From contig CP136061.1 of NCBI GenBank assembly GCA_032622095.1, positions 42,289,797-42,353,796 of the forward strand: a stretch of 64,000 nt of DNA, read 5' to 3'. A program made the position numbers and the translations under genes. This stretch comes from Siphonodentalium dalli. Lineage: Eukaryota; Mollusca; Scaphopoda; Gadilida; Siphonodentaliidae. The notes beneath the pieces were generated by a model that had not been told where the DNA came from, ran no database searches, and was given only the letters and a program-made list of their open reading frames with translations. Position 1 is the first letter of the stretch, and each line of letters begins with the position of its first letter. Positions 36,094 through 47,500 of this stretch are shown here, in pieces.

Positions 36094-36165
36094 TCCCATG
36101 TGGTCTAGTGGTTAGGATTCCTGGCTTTCACCCAGGCGGCCCGGGTTCGATTCCCGGCATGGGAA
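36094..36165 (+). tRNA. tRNA-Glu (UUC), unit 29 forward
   Basis: Identical to the unit 1 gene; the unit shares with unit 26 the subrepeat change, here at 36752. Confidence 0.96.
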
Positions 36166-36449
36166 AGGTGAATATATTTTGTCAAAACGTTTTGTTTGTT
36201 TTGTAGTAGAATTTTGCACCAAGGAGGTGTCACACGTTCTAGTCGCGACAAGGCAACCAAGGCAGTCCCATACAAAGCACACGCGACAGGCAAGTATATA
36301 TTTCTCAAGATGTTTGAATTCTACATGACAATTTTCGGGCAGTCCGCTGTGGTGTGGTGTCGGAAATTTGAATGCAATTCGGCCTGCTCTGATTGTTGTG
36401 GAGAAATATTCTCGCAAAACTGAATTAAGTTCTGATAAAAAATTTACCT

Positions 36450-36521
36450 TTCCCATGCCGGGAATCGAACCCGGGCCGCCTGGGTGAAAGCCAGGAATCC
36501 TAACCACTAGACCACATGGGA
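36450..36521 (-). tRNA. tRNA-Glu (UUC), unit 29 reverse
   Basis: Identical to the unit 1 gene. Confidence 0.96.
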
Positions 36522-36996
36522 TGGCCATAATTTTGTGCACGTTTAGTTCTCAAAATGTTTGGCGTCTGGAGTCTGTGACCGAATCTGATTCGAAGTATAT
36601 TATAGGGCCCAATTTGGTGAAATTTCGGTCTGTCCTCATGCCTCGAACTGGAGCCTAGGTCACTCTCGCCGTTTTTCTGTGATAAAGTTACCCAGGTTCC
36701 GGAAATTGTGATAAAAGTTACCCAGGTTGGAGAGGATTGTGATAAAGTTACGCAGGTTAATAGCATTTCATGTTTAGCAACAAATTATAAATTTTTGCGA
36801 TCAAAATGACGAACTACGGTACTAATAATAATTATGTCTTAATTTATGCTTAATAAGGGCTATTACTTGCCAAAATTGAACAATATTTCCCTCTGTCAGT
36901 TTTAAATCGAGTTGATATTGTGAGATTTGCTTAACCTGAGTAACTTTATCACAATTCAAACATTTTGACAACTATACTTGCAAGAGAAAATGGCCA

Positions 36997-37068
36997 TCCC
37001 ATGTGGTCTAGTGGTTAGGATTCCTGGCTTTCACCCAGGCGGCCCGGGTTCGATTCCCGGCATGGGAA
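36997..37068 (+). tRNA. tRNA-Glu (UUC), unit 30 forward
   Basis: Identical to the unit 1 gene. Confidence 0.96.
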
Positions 37069-37352
37069 AGGTGAATATATTTTGTCAAAACGTTTTGTTT
37101 GTTTTGTAGTAGAATTTTGCACCAAGGAGGTGTCACACGTTCTAGTCGCGACAAGGCAACCAAGGCAGTCCCATACAAAGCACACGCGACAGGCAAGTAT
37201 ATATTTCTCAAGATGTTTGAATTCTACATGACAATTTTCGGGCAGTCCGCTGTGGTGTGGTGTCGGAAATTTGAATGCAATTCGGCCTGCTCTGATTGTT
37301 GTGGAGAAATATTCTCGCAAAACTGAATTAAGTTCTGATAAAAAATTTACCT

Positions 37353-37424
37353 TTCCCATGCCGGGAATCGAACCCGGGCCGCCTGGGTGAAAGCCAGGAA
37401 TCCTAACCACTAGACCACATGGGA
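37353..37424 (-). tRNA. tRNA-Glu (UUC), unit 30 reverse
   Basis: Identical to the unit 1 gene. Confidence 0.96.
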
Positions 37425-37899
37425 TGGCCATAATTTTGTGCACGTTTAGTTCTCAAAATGTTTGGCGTCTGGAGTCTGTGACCGAATCTGATTCGAAGTA
37501 TATTATAGGGCCCAATTTGGTGAAATTTCGGTCTGTCCTCATGCCTCGAACTGGAGCCTAGGTCACTCTCGCCGTTTTTCTGTGATAAAGTTACCCAGGT
37601 TCCGGAAATTGTGATAAAAGTTACCCAGGTTGGAGAGGATTGTGATAAAGTTACCCAGGTTAATAGCATTTCATGTTTAGCAACAAATTATAAATTTTTG
37701 CGATCAAAATGACGAACTACGGTACTAATAATAATTATGTCTTAATTTATGCTTAATAAGGGCTATTACTTGCCAAAATTGAACAATATTTCCCTCTGTC
37801 AGTTTTAAATCGAGTTGATATTGTGAGATTTGCTTAACCTGAGTAACTTTATCACAATTCAAACATTTTGACAACTATACTTGCAAGAGAAAATGGCCA

Positions 37900-37971
37900 T
37901 CCCATGTGGTCTAGTGGTTAGGATTCCTGGCTTTCACCCAGGCGGCCCGGGTTCGATTCCCGGCATGGGAA
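37900..37971 (+). tRNA. tRNA-Glu (UUC), unit 31 forward
   Basis: Identical to the unit 1 gene. Confidence 0.96.
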
Positions 37972-38255
37972 AGGTGAATATATTTTGTCAAAACGTTTTG
38001 TTTGTTTTGTAGTAGAATTTTGCACCAAGGAGGTGTCACACGTTCTAGTCGCGACAAGGCAACCAAGGCAGTCCCATACAAAGCACACGCGACAGGCAAG
38101 TATATATTTCTCAAGATGTTTGAATTCTACATGACAATTTTCGGGCAGTCCGCTGTGGTGTGGTGTCGGAAATTTGAATGCAATTCGGCCTGCTCTGATT
38201 GTTGTGGAGAAATATTCTCGCAAAACTGAATTAAGTTCTGATAAAAAATTTACCT

Positions 38256-38327
38256 TTCCCATGCCGGGAATCGAACCCGGGCCGCCTGGGTGAAAGCCAG
38301 GAATCCTAACCACTAGACCACATGGGA
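38256..38327 (-). tRNA. tRNA-Glu (UUC), unit 31 reverse
   Basis: Identical to the unit 1 gene. Confidence 0.96.
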
Positions 38328-38802
38328 TGGCCATAATTTTGTGCACGTTTAGTTCTCAAAATGTTTGGCGTCTGGAGTCTGTGACCGAATCTGATTCGAA
38401 GTATATTATAGGGCCCAATTTGGTGAAATTTCGGTCTGTCCTCATGCCTCGAACTGGAGCCTAGGTCACTCTCGCCGTTTTTCTGTGATAAAGTTACCCA
38501 GGTTCCGGAAATTGTGATAAAAGTTACCCAGGTTGGAGAGGATTGTGATAAAGTTACCCAGGTTAATAGCATTTCATGTTTAGCAACAAATTATAAATTT
38601 TTGCGATCAAAATGACGAACTACGGTACTAATAATAATTATGTCTTAATTTATGCTTAATAAGGGCTATTACTTGCCAAAATTGAACAATATTTCCCTCT
38701 GTCAGTTTTAAATCGAGTTGATATTGTGAGATTTGCTTAACCTGAGTAACTTTATCACAATTCAAACATTTTGACAACTATACTTGCAAGAGAAAATGGC
38801 CA

Positions 38803-38874
38803 TCCCATGTGGTCTAGTGGTTAGGATTCCTGGCTTTCACCCAGGCGGCCCGGGTTCGATTCCCGGCATGGGAA
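38803..38874 (+). tRNA. tRNA-Glu (UUC), unit 32 forward
   Basis: Identical to the unit 1 gene. Confidence 0.96.
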
Positions 38875-39158
38875 AGGTGAATATATTTTGTCAAAACGTT
38901 TTGTTTGTTTTGTAGTAGAATTTTGCACCAAGGAGGTGTCACACGTTCTAGTCGCGACAAGGCAACCAAGGCAGTCCCATACAAAGCACACGCGACAGGC
39001 AAGTATATATTTCTCAAGATGTTTGAATTCTACATGACAATTTTCGGGCAGTCCGCTGTGGTGTGGTGTCGGAAATTTGAATGCAATTCGGCCTGCTCTG
39101 ATTGTTGTGGAGAAATATTCTCGCAAAACTGAATTAAGTTCTGATAAAAAATTTACCT

Positions 39159-39230
39159 TTCCCATGCCGGGAATCGAACCCGGGCCGCCTGGGTGAAAGC
39201 CAGGAATCCTAACCACTAGACCACATGGGA
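39159..39230 (-). tRNA. tRNA-Glu (UUC), unit 32 reverse
   Basis: Identical to the unit 1 gene. Confidence 0.96.
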
Positions 39231-39705
39231 TGGCCATAATTTTGTGCACGTTTAGTTCTCAAAATGTTTGGCGTCTGGAGTCTGTGACCGAATCTGATTC
39301 GAAGTATATTATAGGGCCCAATTTGGTGAAATTTCGGTCTGTCCTCATGCCTCGAACTGGAGCCTAGGTCACTCTCGCCGTTTTTCTGTGATAAAGTTAC
39401 CCAGGTTCCGGAAATTGTGATAAAAGTTACCCAGGTTGGAGAGGATTGTGATAAAGTTACCCAGGTTAATAGCATTTCATGTTTAGCAACAAATTATAAA
39501 TTTTTGCGATCAAAATGACGAACTACGGTACTAATAATAATTATGTCTTAATTTATGCTTAATAAGGGCTATTACTTGCCAAAATTGAACAATATTTCCC
39601 TCTGTCAGTTTTAAATCGAGTTGATATTGTGAGATTTGCTTAACCTGAGTAACTTTATCACAATTCAAACATTTTGACAACTATACTTGCAAGAGAAAAT
39701 GGCCA

Positions 39706-39777
39706 TCCCATGTGGTCTAGTGGTTAGGATTCCTGGCTTTCACCCAGGCGGCCCGGGTTCGATTCCCGGCATGGGAA
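39706..39777 (+). tRNA. tRNA-Glu (UUC), unit 33 forward
   Basis: Identical to the unit 1 gene. Confidence 0.96.
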
Positions 39778-40061
39778 AGGTGAATATATTTTGTCAAAAC
39801 GTTTTGTTTGTTTTGTAGTAGAATTTTGCACCAAGGAGGTGTCACACGTTCTAGTCGCGACAAGGCAACCAAGGCAGTCCCATACAAAGCACACGCGACA
39901 GGCAAGTATATATTTCTCAAGATGTTTGAATTCTACATGACAATTTTCGGGCAGTCCGCTGTGGTGTGGTGTCGGAAATTTGAATGCAATTCGGCCTGCT
40001 CTGATTGTTGTGGAGAAATATTCTCGCAAAACTGAATTAAGTTCTGATAAAAAATTTACCT

Positions 40062-40133
40062 TTCCCATGCCGGGAATCGAACCCGGGCCGCCTGGGTGAA
40101 AGCCAGGAATCCTAACCACTAGACCACATGGGA
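40062..40133 (-). tRNA. tRNA-Glu (UUC), unit 33 reverse
   Basis: Identical to the unit 1 gene. Confidence 0.96.
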
Positions 40134-40608
40134 TGGCCATAATTTTGTGCACGTTTAGTTCTCAAAATGTTTGGCGTCTGGAGTCTGTGACCGAATCTGA
40201 TTCGAAGTATATTATAGGGCCCAATTTGGTGAAATTTCGGTCTGTCCTCATGCCTCGAACTGGAGCCTAGGTCACTCTCGCCGTTTTTCTGTGATAAAGT
40301 TACCCAGGTTCCGGAAATTGTGATAAAAGTTACCCAGGTTGGAGAGGATTGTGATAAAGTTACCCAGGTTAATAGCATTTCATGTTTAGCAACAAATTAT
40401 AAATTTTTGCGATCAAAATGACGAACTACGGTACTAATAATAATTATGTCTTAATTTATGCTTAATAAGGGCTATTACTTGCCAAAATTGAACAATATTT
40501 CCCTCTGTCAGTTTTAAATCGAGTTGATATTGTGAGATTTGCTTAACCTGAGTAACTTTATCACAATTCAAACATTTTGACAACTATACTTGCAAGAGAA
40601 AATGGCCA

Positions 40609-40680
40609 TCCCATGTGGTCTAGTGGTTAGGATTCCTGGCTTTCACCCAGGCGGCCCGGGTTCGATTCCCGGCATGGGAA
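40609..40680 (+). tRNA. tRNA-Glu (UUC), unit 34 forward
   Basis: Identical to the unit 1 gene. Confidence 0.96.
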
Positions 40681-40964
40681 AGGTGAATATATTTTGTCAA
40701 AACGTTTTGTTTGTTTTGTAGTAGAATTTTGCACCAAGGAGGTGTCACACGTTCTAGTCGCGACAAGGCAACCAAGGCAGTCCCATACAAAGCACACGCG
40801 ACAGGCAAGTATATATTTCTCAAGATGTTTGAATTCTACATGACAATTTTCGGGCAGTCCGCTGTGGTGTGGTGTCGGAAATTTGAATGCAATTCGGCCT
40901 GCTCTGATTGTTGTGGAGAAATATTCTCGCAAAACTGAATTAAGTTCTGATAAAAAATTTACCT

Positions 40965-41036
40965 TTCCCATGCCGGGAATCGAACCCGGGCCGCCTGGGT
41001 GAAAGCCAGGAATCCTAACCACTAGACCACATGGGA
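40965..41036 (-). tRNA. tRNA-Glu (UUC), unit 34 reverse
   Basis: Identical to the unit 1 gene. Confidence 0.96.
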
Positions 41037-41513
41037 TGGCCATAATTTTGTGCACGTTTAGTTCTCAAAATGTTTGGCGTCTGGAGTCTGTGACCGAATC
41101 TGATTCGAAGTATATTATAGGGCCCAATTTGGTGAAATTTCGGTCTGTCCTCATGCCTCGAACTGGAGCCTAGGTCACTCTCGCCGTTTTTCTGTGATAA
41201 AGTTACCCAGGTTCCGGAAATTGTGATAAAAGTTACCCAGGTTGGAGAGGATTGTGATAAAGTTACCCAGGTTAATAGCATTTCATGTTTAGCAACAAAT
41301 TATAAATTTTTGCGATCAAAATGACGAACTATACGGTACTAATAATAATTATGTCTTAATTTATGCTTAATAAGGGCTATTACTTGCCAAAATTGAACAA
41401 TATTTCCCTCTGTCAGTTTTAAATCGAGTTGATATTGTGAGATTTGCTTAACCTGAGTAACTTTATCACAATTCAAACATTTTGACAACTATACTTGCAA
41501 GAGAAAATGGCCA

Positions 41514-41585
41514 TCCCATGTGGTCTAGTGGTTAGGATTCCTGGCTTTCACCCAGGCGGCCCGGGTTCGATTCCCGGCATGGGAA
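41514..41585 (+). tRNA. tRNA-Glu (UUC), unit 35 forward
   Basis: Identical to the unit 1 gene; last forward gene of array 1. Confidence 0.96.
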
Positions 41586-41869
41586 AGGTGAATATATTTT
41601 GTCAAAACGTTTTGTTTGTTTTGTAGTAGAATTTTGCACCAAGGAGGTGTCACACGTTCTAGTCGCGACAAGGCAACCAAGGCAGTCCCATACAAAGCAC
41701 ACGCGACAGGCAAGTATATATTTCTCAAGATGTTTGAATTCTACATGACAATTTTCGGGCAGTCCGCTGTGGTGTGGTGTCGGAAATTTGAATGCAATTC
41801 GGCCTGCTCTGATTGTTGTGGAGAAATATTCTCGCAAAACTGAATTAAGTTCTGATAAAAAATTTACCT

Positions 41870-41921
41870 TTCCCATGCCGGGAATCGAACCCGGGCCGCC
41901 TGGGTGAAAGCCAGGAATCCT
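41870..41921 (-). pseudogene. tRNA-Glu gene truncated by the LINE insertion
   Basis: The 3' 51-52 nt of the reverse gene of unit 35 are intact (part of the D arm, anticodon arm, T arm and acceptor 3' strand), but the first 20-21 nt and the 5' flank are replaced by a poly(T) tract. Without the A box and the 5' acceptor strand it cannot give a tRNA. Confidence 0.95.
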
Positions 41922-41932
41922 TTTTTTTTTTT
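41921..41932 (-). other. Poly(A) tail of the LINE (poly(T) on plus)
   Basis: Twelve T residues, the first of which may be target sequence. An AATAAA is present on the minus strand at 41942-41937, unusually close to the tail. Confidence 0.8.
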
Positions 41933-43321
41933 ATCTTTTATTATAAAATCATTATTATAAGCAATGTGCTACAGTAACAAACAAAACGACGACATTTATA
42001 TACACATGAAGTTACAATGAAAACAGTGATAATTCTTATATTTTATATTTGGTTTGGCACTATTTTCCTAATAGAAAAGCTGTACAGAAGCCTATATTAT
42101 GTGATATATATCTGGTATACATATATCGGACTTTCCTTGTAGATAATTTCTAAAAAACTAATTTTACTACCATGGAATTTTTAACAGTGTTTCCAGGTGT
42201 AGCGAAGATAATGTTTCGGTGTGATGTAGGCGAAGTAACTCTAAAATTTCATCAAGTATTTTCATTCGACAATCTCCGTGTATCTCCGTATGCATACGAA
42301 GATTGACGAGGTTTGCGGAATTGTTCGGTGCAGTTCGTACACGTGTTTTTAACTGGAACATAAATTATTCCTTTAAAAATGGACTAATATATCTACAAAA
42401 AGGATATTGTAGTCATATCGATGTTGTCTGTTGTCTCTATGAAGTCTACGGTGAGTTTCATAGAGGAAAATAACCATATATCTGTGGGAAAAAGCACTTT
42501 AGCTTCGCCAAATTTTCGTGTTGATGTCTTCGACTTCAGCCCATGGGCTGGATCACGCCATGAATCTCCACTCGGGGCGTGAGCCAGAGCAGAGACCCAT
42601 GGCACGATCCACCCATGTGCCAATATTGTGTGATAAAATGGACACGATATTATGAATATATTTGTTGTTTCACCATGTAAATATGCAAATTTATAAATTT
42701 ATAAATATAAATGTAATAATATATTATTAATAATAATAAAATGGTTTGTTATTAATATTATACTAATAACACAATTTCCCAGGGCGCCACGGTCCATCAA
42801 CAGCCCGACAGGAAGGACCAACAACCCGAGGTCCCACCAGAGGCCCGAAACGCAGTTAAGGGCCTCTAATGGGCCCAAGGGCTGCCAATCACCCATGAAT
42901 CCTGATGAAGGTCCACCAAAAAACCCCGGCACCCGACAAAACCATGCCATTACCATTCCGCCTAGTGTGATCTCTTGATCAGTGATTTGACCAGAAGAGG
43001 GCGGCGGGCCCCACTGAAAACAAAGCCTCAATAACGCCCGCCGTCCGCCTCCAGTCAACCTCACCTCAAAATTTTGGATTTATATCGTGCAGGTAAAATA
43101 CTGTTATTCTACTGGAGAAAGCTCTCTAAGCCTAAAGTGGTAATAATTATTCATAGCAACATACATGCTTATGGTTCTGTACATTTATATTTTGCGACAT
43201 ATTTATGTTAACCCTGTTCCATTATTATAATCGTGAATTCTGAATGGCACAAACCTGTGTCTGTTTTGCATACAGATGGATTTTTATTTATTTCTTTCTT
43301 TCTTTTATTTTTTTTTTTCAG
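41933..43321. other. Unexplained region, LINE 3' UTR or composite
   Basis: No gene is supported. Minus-strand frames at 42167-42361, 42393-42623 and 42699-43064 have no recognisable domain. 42780-43065 is strikingly GC-rich compared with its AT-rich surroundings. A second T-rich run ends at about 43318 and could be an alternative 3' end of the LINE. Confidence 0.4.
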
Positions 43322-43413
43322 GTAAAACTTATTTGTGTGCTGCATCTGATGAGTCGCGACTCGGTGACAAGTTGGAAATTCCAGAAAACTGGCATTCGTG
43401 GGATTGGCCTTGA
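43322..43413 (+). CDS. Exon-like segment, plus strand (low confidence)
   Basis: A long pyrimidine tract ending in CAG precedes a frame of 29 codons closed by TGA at 43411-43413. The peptide looks like a protein C-terminus (KTYLCAASDESRLGDKLEIP and a Trp-rich end, WHSWDWP). I do not recognise it. It would be antisense to the LINE, which suggests a captured host fragment or chance. Confidence 0.25.
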
Positions 43414-44527
43414 ATAGATATTCTTCGGCATGTCGGTTTCACTCCGCTCTGATGTGTCTTATCCTGTGATACAGTCTGAACAGTGGACCAGTTTTCTTGT
43501 ATGGCTTAAAAACTGGGATCTAACAGAATTAGATCAATAATTATATTTTTAGGTGAGAAAAAGTCATGTGAAGTATCATACTCAATGTACTCACTATCTA
43601 TCTTAATATATAAATATATTACATTTGATCCTCAGGAAAGTCTGTGGGCTCTGTGAGGTTTCGGCAGCTTTGTATAGTAAATATGGTGTGGCGAGCGCCA
43701 ACTTATCACTGTGTATCATGCGTCATGCTACACTAGTGATTGCGTACTCTATCACAGAACCCAAAGACACCCCCAAGGATAAAATATAAATTTCAATATT
43801 TAATATAACTCACAAAAGTACATATGACCTTTTAAATGTCTGTGAATGAAAAATTATACAAACATTCAATAACAACACACCTACATGTATACATTGCAAT
43901 GGAATTATAGACAATTACTGAATTATAAATTAAGGTGGAGTCCTTTAGTTTTACATGAGTGTTTCTTTGCAAACTATTACATGTAGTTCAAAGTTGGGTT
44001 TCGATAATTAATAATAAAAATATTTCAGGGACGTGTCTTATCGGTACACGTACATTGGGGTGTTTTGGGCAGGGGGCAGTGCATAAACATGTTTTGATCT
44101 TTCAAATGTTAGTAAGAACAAAAACAAAACAAAAACTTCTAAAAGCTTTTATTCCTATTGACTTCTGAAATGTTTGAAAAGTTTCGGTTTTTTAAATTAG
44201 GGATGTATGCATATAACTATAATTTTAGGGAGGGGTTTAATTGTATTCCCTCTTCTCGGTCAAGTTGGTCGTTTTCAAAATAGGGACTGATTTGCTATTT
44301 ATAGGTATGGATCTATTTCTCTATATGTATTGTGTATAAGTTGTGTTACATAAAGGGTGGGGGAGGGGCCGGGGGGGGGGGGAATTAAAATAAATAAATT
44401 AATAAATTGATATTAATATTTACATTTATGAATGATCACTTCATTTTTCAGTGATATACCAGTAATACATTAATACATGGTGCTTGCTTGTATCTTATGC
44501 AATTCACATATTTCTGCGCTCGTATCA
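43414..44527. other. Noncoding region downstream of LINE ORF2
   Basis: Probably LINE 3' UTR at least near ORF2. Contains a G-run at about 44371-44391 (C-run on the LINE strand). No gene seen; the frame at 43959-44168 is featureless. Confidence 0.45.
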
Positions 44528-47500
44528 TTACGAAAGATCTAGTTTTGGCTTTCCATCAGTAAAATAGAGTATTGGATTCCCAGCCACTAGATATTTACTG
44601 AATTTTTCTTGCCAACCGTGATCTACTGTATATTGATGAAAGTATTCCACATGATCATGCATGATTTTTGAAAAAAGAAAATAGATGTCAATAATTTTCT
44701 GTTTTTTCAGACAGAAATTTCTTCGCTTCCATACAGCTAACCTGTATGAACTATACATTAAATTCAGGAAATGATAGTTTGGTGTGATTGAAAATTTATC
44801 CTGCCCAAACAAAATATACTTCTCGAATTCCTTGTCTGACACTGCTTTGTTATCATGATGCATTATATCTATAAGGCGCTTAAATTTCCATTTAAAATTT
44901 GTCAGACAAGGACAAGACTGAAAAATATGTTGTATATTTTCTACCTCTGAGTGGCATATTTTACACAGGCTGCTGTCTATTTTCCCAATTTTTTTCTGCT
45001 TTTCTAGTGTGAACACGGTATTATGGTAAATTTTGAAATCCAAAAATTTCATTTCGCATGATTTGATTGGTAAGTAAACTATCTCCCATTTAAGTTTATC
45101 TATAACTATTGAGCTGTGCGCAAACAATTTCATCCAATGCTGTTCTCCTGTGGGAATTTGGAAATGTTTTTCTCTCATTAGATCATATGCTATTTTTGTT
45201 GATATATTTTGTACTTCTGAAAAATTTCCACTTGAGTGTGGGTATTTTAAATTTGTATCGTTACTTTCCAGTTCTGCCAGCGATGATTGGGAGATAGTTT
45301 CATACCAACCACTTGGTAACGCTGTCAGGATGATCCTGTATTGAGTGGTGACTTGGCTGCATGTGCACTGGTCTGAACCGCATACTAAATCATGGATGGA
45401 GCTTAATGGCAAAAATCCTGGTATGTATTCATAAATAATGTCTTTGATTCTTGTTATACCCGCATGTACAAAATTTTCAAACCACAATGTTTTATTTATG
45501 AATTTGATCATGCTATTATCAAAAAGGCATAAATGGTGTATATCTTTATCAGGGTATTGCATTTCCCCATTGTTCCTGTTAATCTTATTCCATGCATAAA
45601 GTATTTCTTGGTAGAAGTTTGGCATTGTCTTGAGCAACTTTTTATCAATATCTTGATAGAATATGCCTTTATTCAGTTGTAAATCTTTATAATTTTGAAA
45701 ATGGTACTCCATAAAGACAACCCATGGAAATTTACTTTGATTGTATCGCTTAACCCATTTCAATCTCATTGCATCTCTTTTCAGGATAATATCTGCCAAA
45801 TTAAGTCCACCATCCATGATTTTTCCAATAGCTGTTGTGTATTTTATGACATTGTAATCACTGCCCCATAAATAATGTAAGCACAATGATTTGATTTTGT
45901 TCACATAAAAATCTGGTATACATAAAACATTTAATGGGTACCACATTGTAGACAATAGGAGACTGTTGATCACCAAGCTCTTCCCTTGAGAGGTCAAATT
46001 TCTTCCTCGCCAGAAATATAGTGTGTTTGATATTTTTTGTACTTTTTTCGACCAATTTAGTGTTTCGCATTCCTTTTTGTCTGGGCCAAGATAAATCCCT
46101 AGTATTTCTATGCTCTTGTTGATACATTGCAAAGGGAGGTCTCTGTTGTCCCTATGTTTTGACGCTCCCAAGGGAAGAATTTGTGATTTCTGCATATTAA
46201 TTACAGCACATGATCCTTTAGAATAAGAATTAAAACATTTCATAACTTCCTGAATAGATTTTTTGTCTGAAACAGTAATTTTGTTGTCATCTGCATGTTG
46301 GAAGATTTTGCATTCTGTATTTGTTATTGGCATTTGTATTCCTCTTATTTTCAGGTTGCTGTTTATAAGCTTGGCCAATGGCTCTGAACACAGGACATAA
46401 AGAAGTGGTGAAAGAGGACACCCTTGTCGCACGGAGGATTCGACTGCGAAAAAAGAGGATAGATGCCCATTGATCTTCAGACAGCTCCGAGCATTAGTGT
46501 ACATAAGTCTAATCCGAGAAATGAACTTTTCACCAAAATTGAGTCTCTTGAGGAGATCAAAAATATACTGATGTGATATTTTATCAAATGCTTTATAAAG
46601 ATCTATTTTCATGAGATAACCGGTTTTGTTCTGTTCTTCTACGTAATCGATAATGTCCCTAATGCTTGACACAGTTTCACTTAGGTCTCGGCCTGGTACG
46701 CTACATGTTTGGAAAGTTGATAGTATTGTATGCACAACTTCCTTCAGACGATCTGACAGAACTTTTGCATACAACTTCCTATCAACCCCTAAGAGTGATA
46801 TAGGTCTCCAATTATCTAAGTTGGATTTATCTCCTTTTTTGTGCAGTAAAATTATTATGCCTTTCTCCATTGATCTTGAAAGGGCATTGCATACTTCCAT
46901 TCTATTGAATAATGATACTACGATAGGACCTATTTTATCCCAAAATTTTAAATAGAAGTCCCTGGTCAACCCATCAAGTCCTGGACTTTTGGAAGGAGCC
47001 ATTGATTTGAGTGCCTTTGTCATTTCTTCTAGTGTAAATGGGCCATCCAACGTTACTTTTTGATTTTCCGTTAGCTTATCCTGCAATGAGTCTAGAAGTA
47101 CTTTCTCTGCTTCTATATCAATATCATTATGTTCATATAGCTGGCCGTAGAATTTTGTCGCATGATCTAAAATCTCGAAAATATTTTGTATTCTTTTTCC
47201 AGAATCATCTGTTAAAAACCTGACAGAATTTTTCTCTTGTCGGTAGCGTTCTAATTCGTAAAAATACTTGGAATTTTTTTCTGATTCCAAGTGATGTTTT
47301 GATTTTGACCGTATTATAGCAGCCTTACATCTGTTTTGTTCATAAATATTCAACTTACTCATAATATCCTCTATTTTATATATATTTTGATATTCTTTTG
47401 GCCTTCCGCATTCGATACTTAGTTGCTTTTGTAAAGAAAATTCCTCTCGTCTTTCTTCTCTTGACATGTTTTGGGAATGTGAGATTGCTAATTTCTTTAC

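Larger units (their letters stand above)
10450..41921. repeat. Tandem array 1 of a 903/905-bp unit carrying convergent tRNA-Glu genes
   Basis: The block starts with a 333-bp partial unit and contains 35 forward tRNA genes and 34 intact reverse ones; the last unit is cut at 41921. Unit lengths are 905 or 903 bp by presence or absence of one TA in GAACTA(TA)CGGTAC. In order, units 1-10 run 905,905,903,903,903 twice; units 22-33 are all 903. Other differences are rare: A for T at 11042 in unit 1, a 1-bp deletion near 20300, an extra TA near 23520, G to C at 28096, C to G at 32775, and the same C to G change at 34043 and 36752. Such uniformity implies recent amplification or continual homogenisation. 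Open frames within the unit are shadows of the tRNA genes and spacer, not proteins. Confidence 0.97.

Noticed and set aside
10450-41921. CRISPR-like or minisatellite protein repeat array
   Set aside because: The period is about 904 bp, there are no unique spacers, and the conserved parts are tRNA genes.
42699-43064. 121-codon minus-strand frame as a gene
   Set aside because: It follows a GC-rich island with low-complexity translation and a tail encoded by AT-rich repeats; no recognisable domain.
43348-43385. Hammerhead ribozyme (CTGATGAG followed by a palindromic stem)
   Set aside because: The stem is followed by GGTGACAAG instead of GAAA, so the catalytic core is incomplete.
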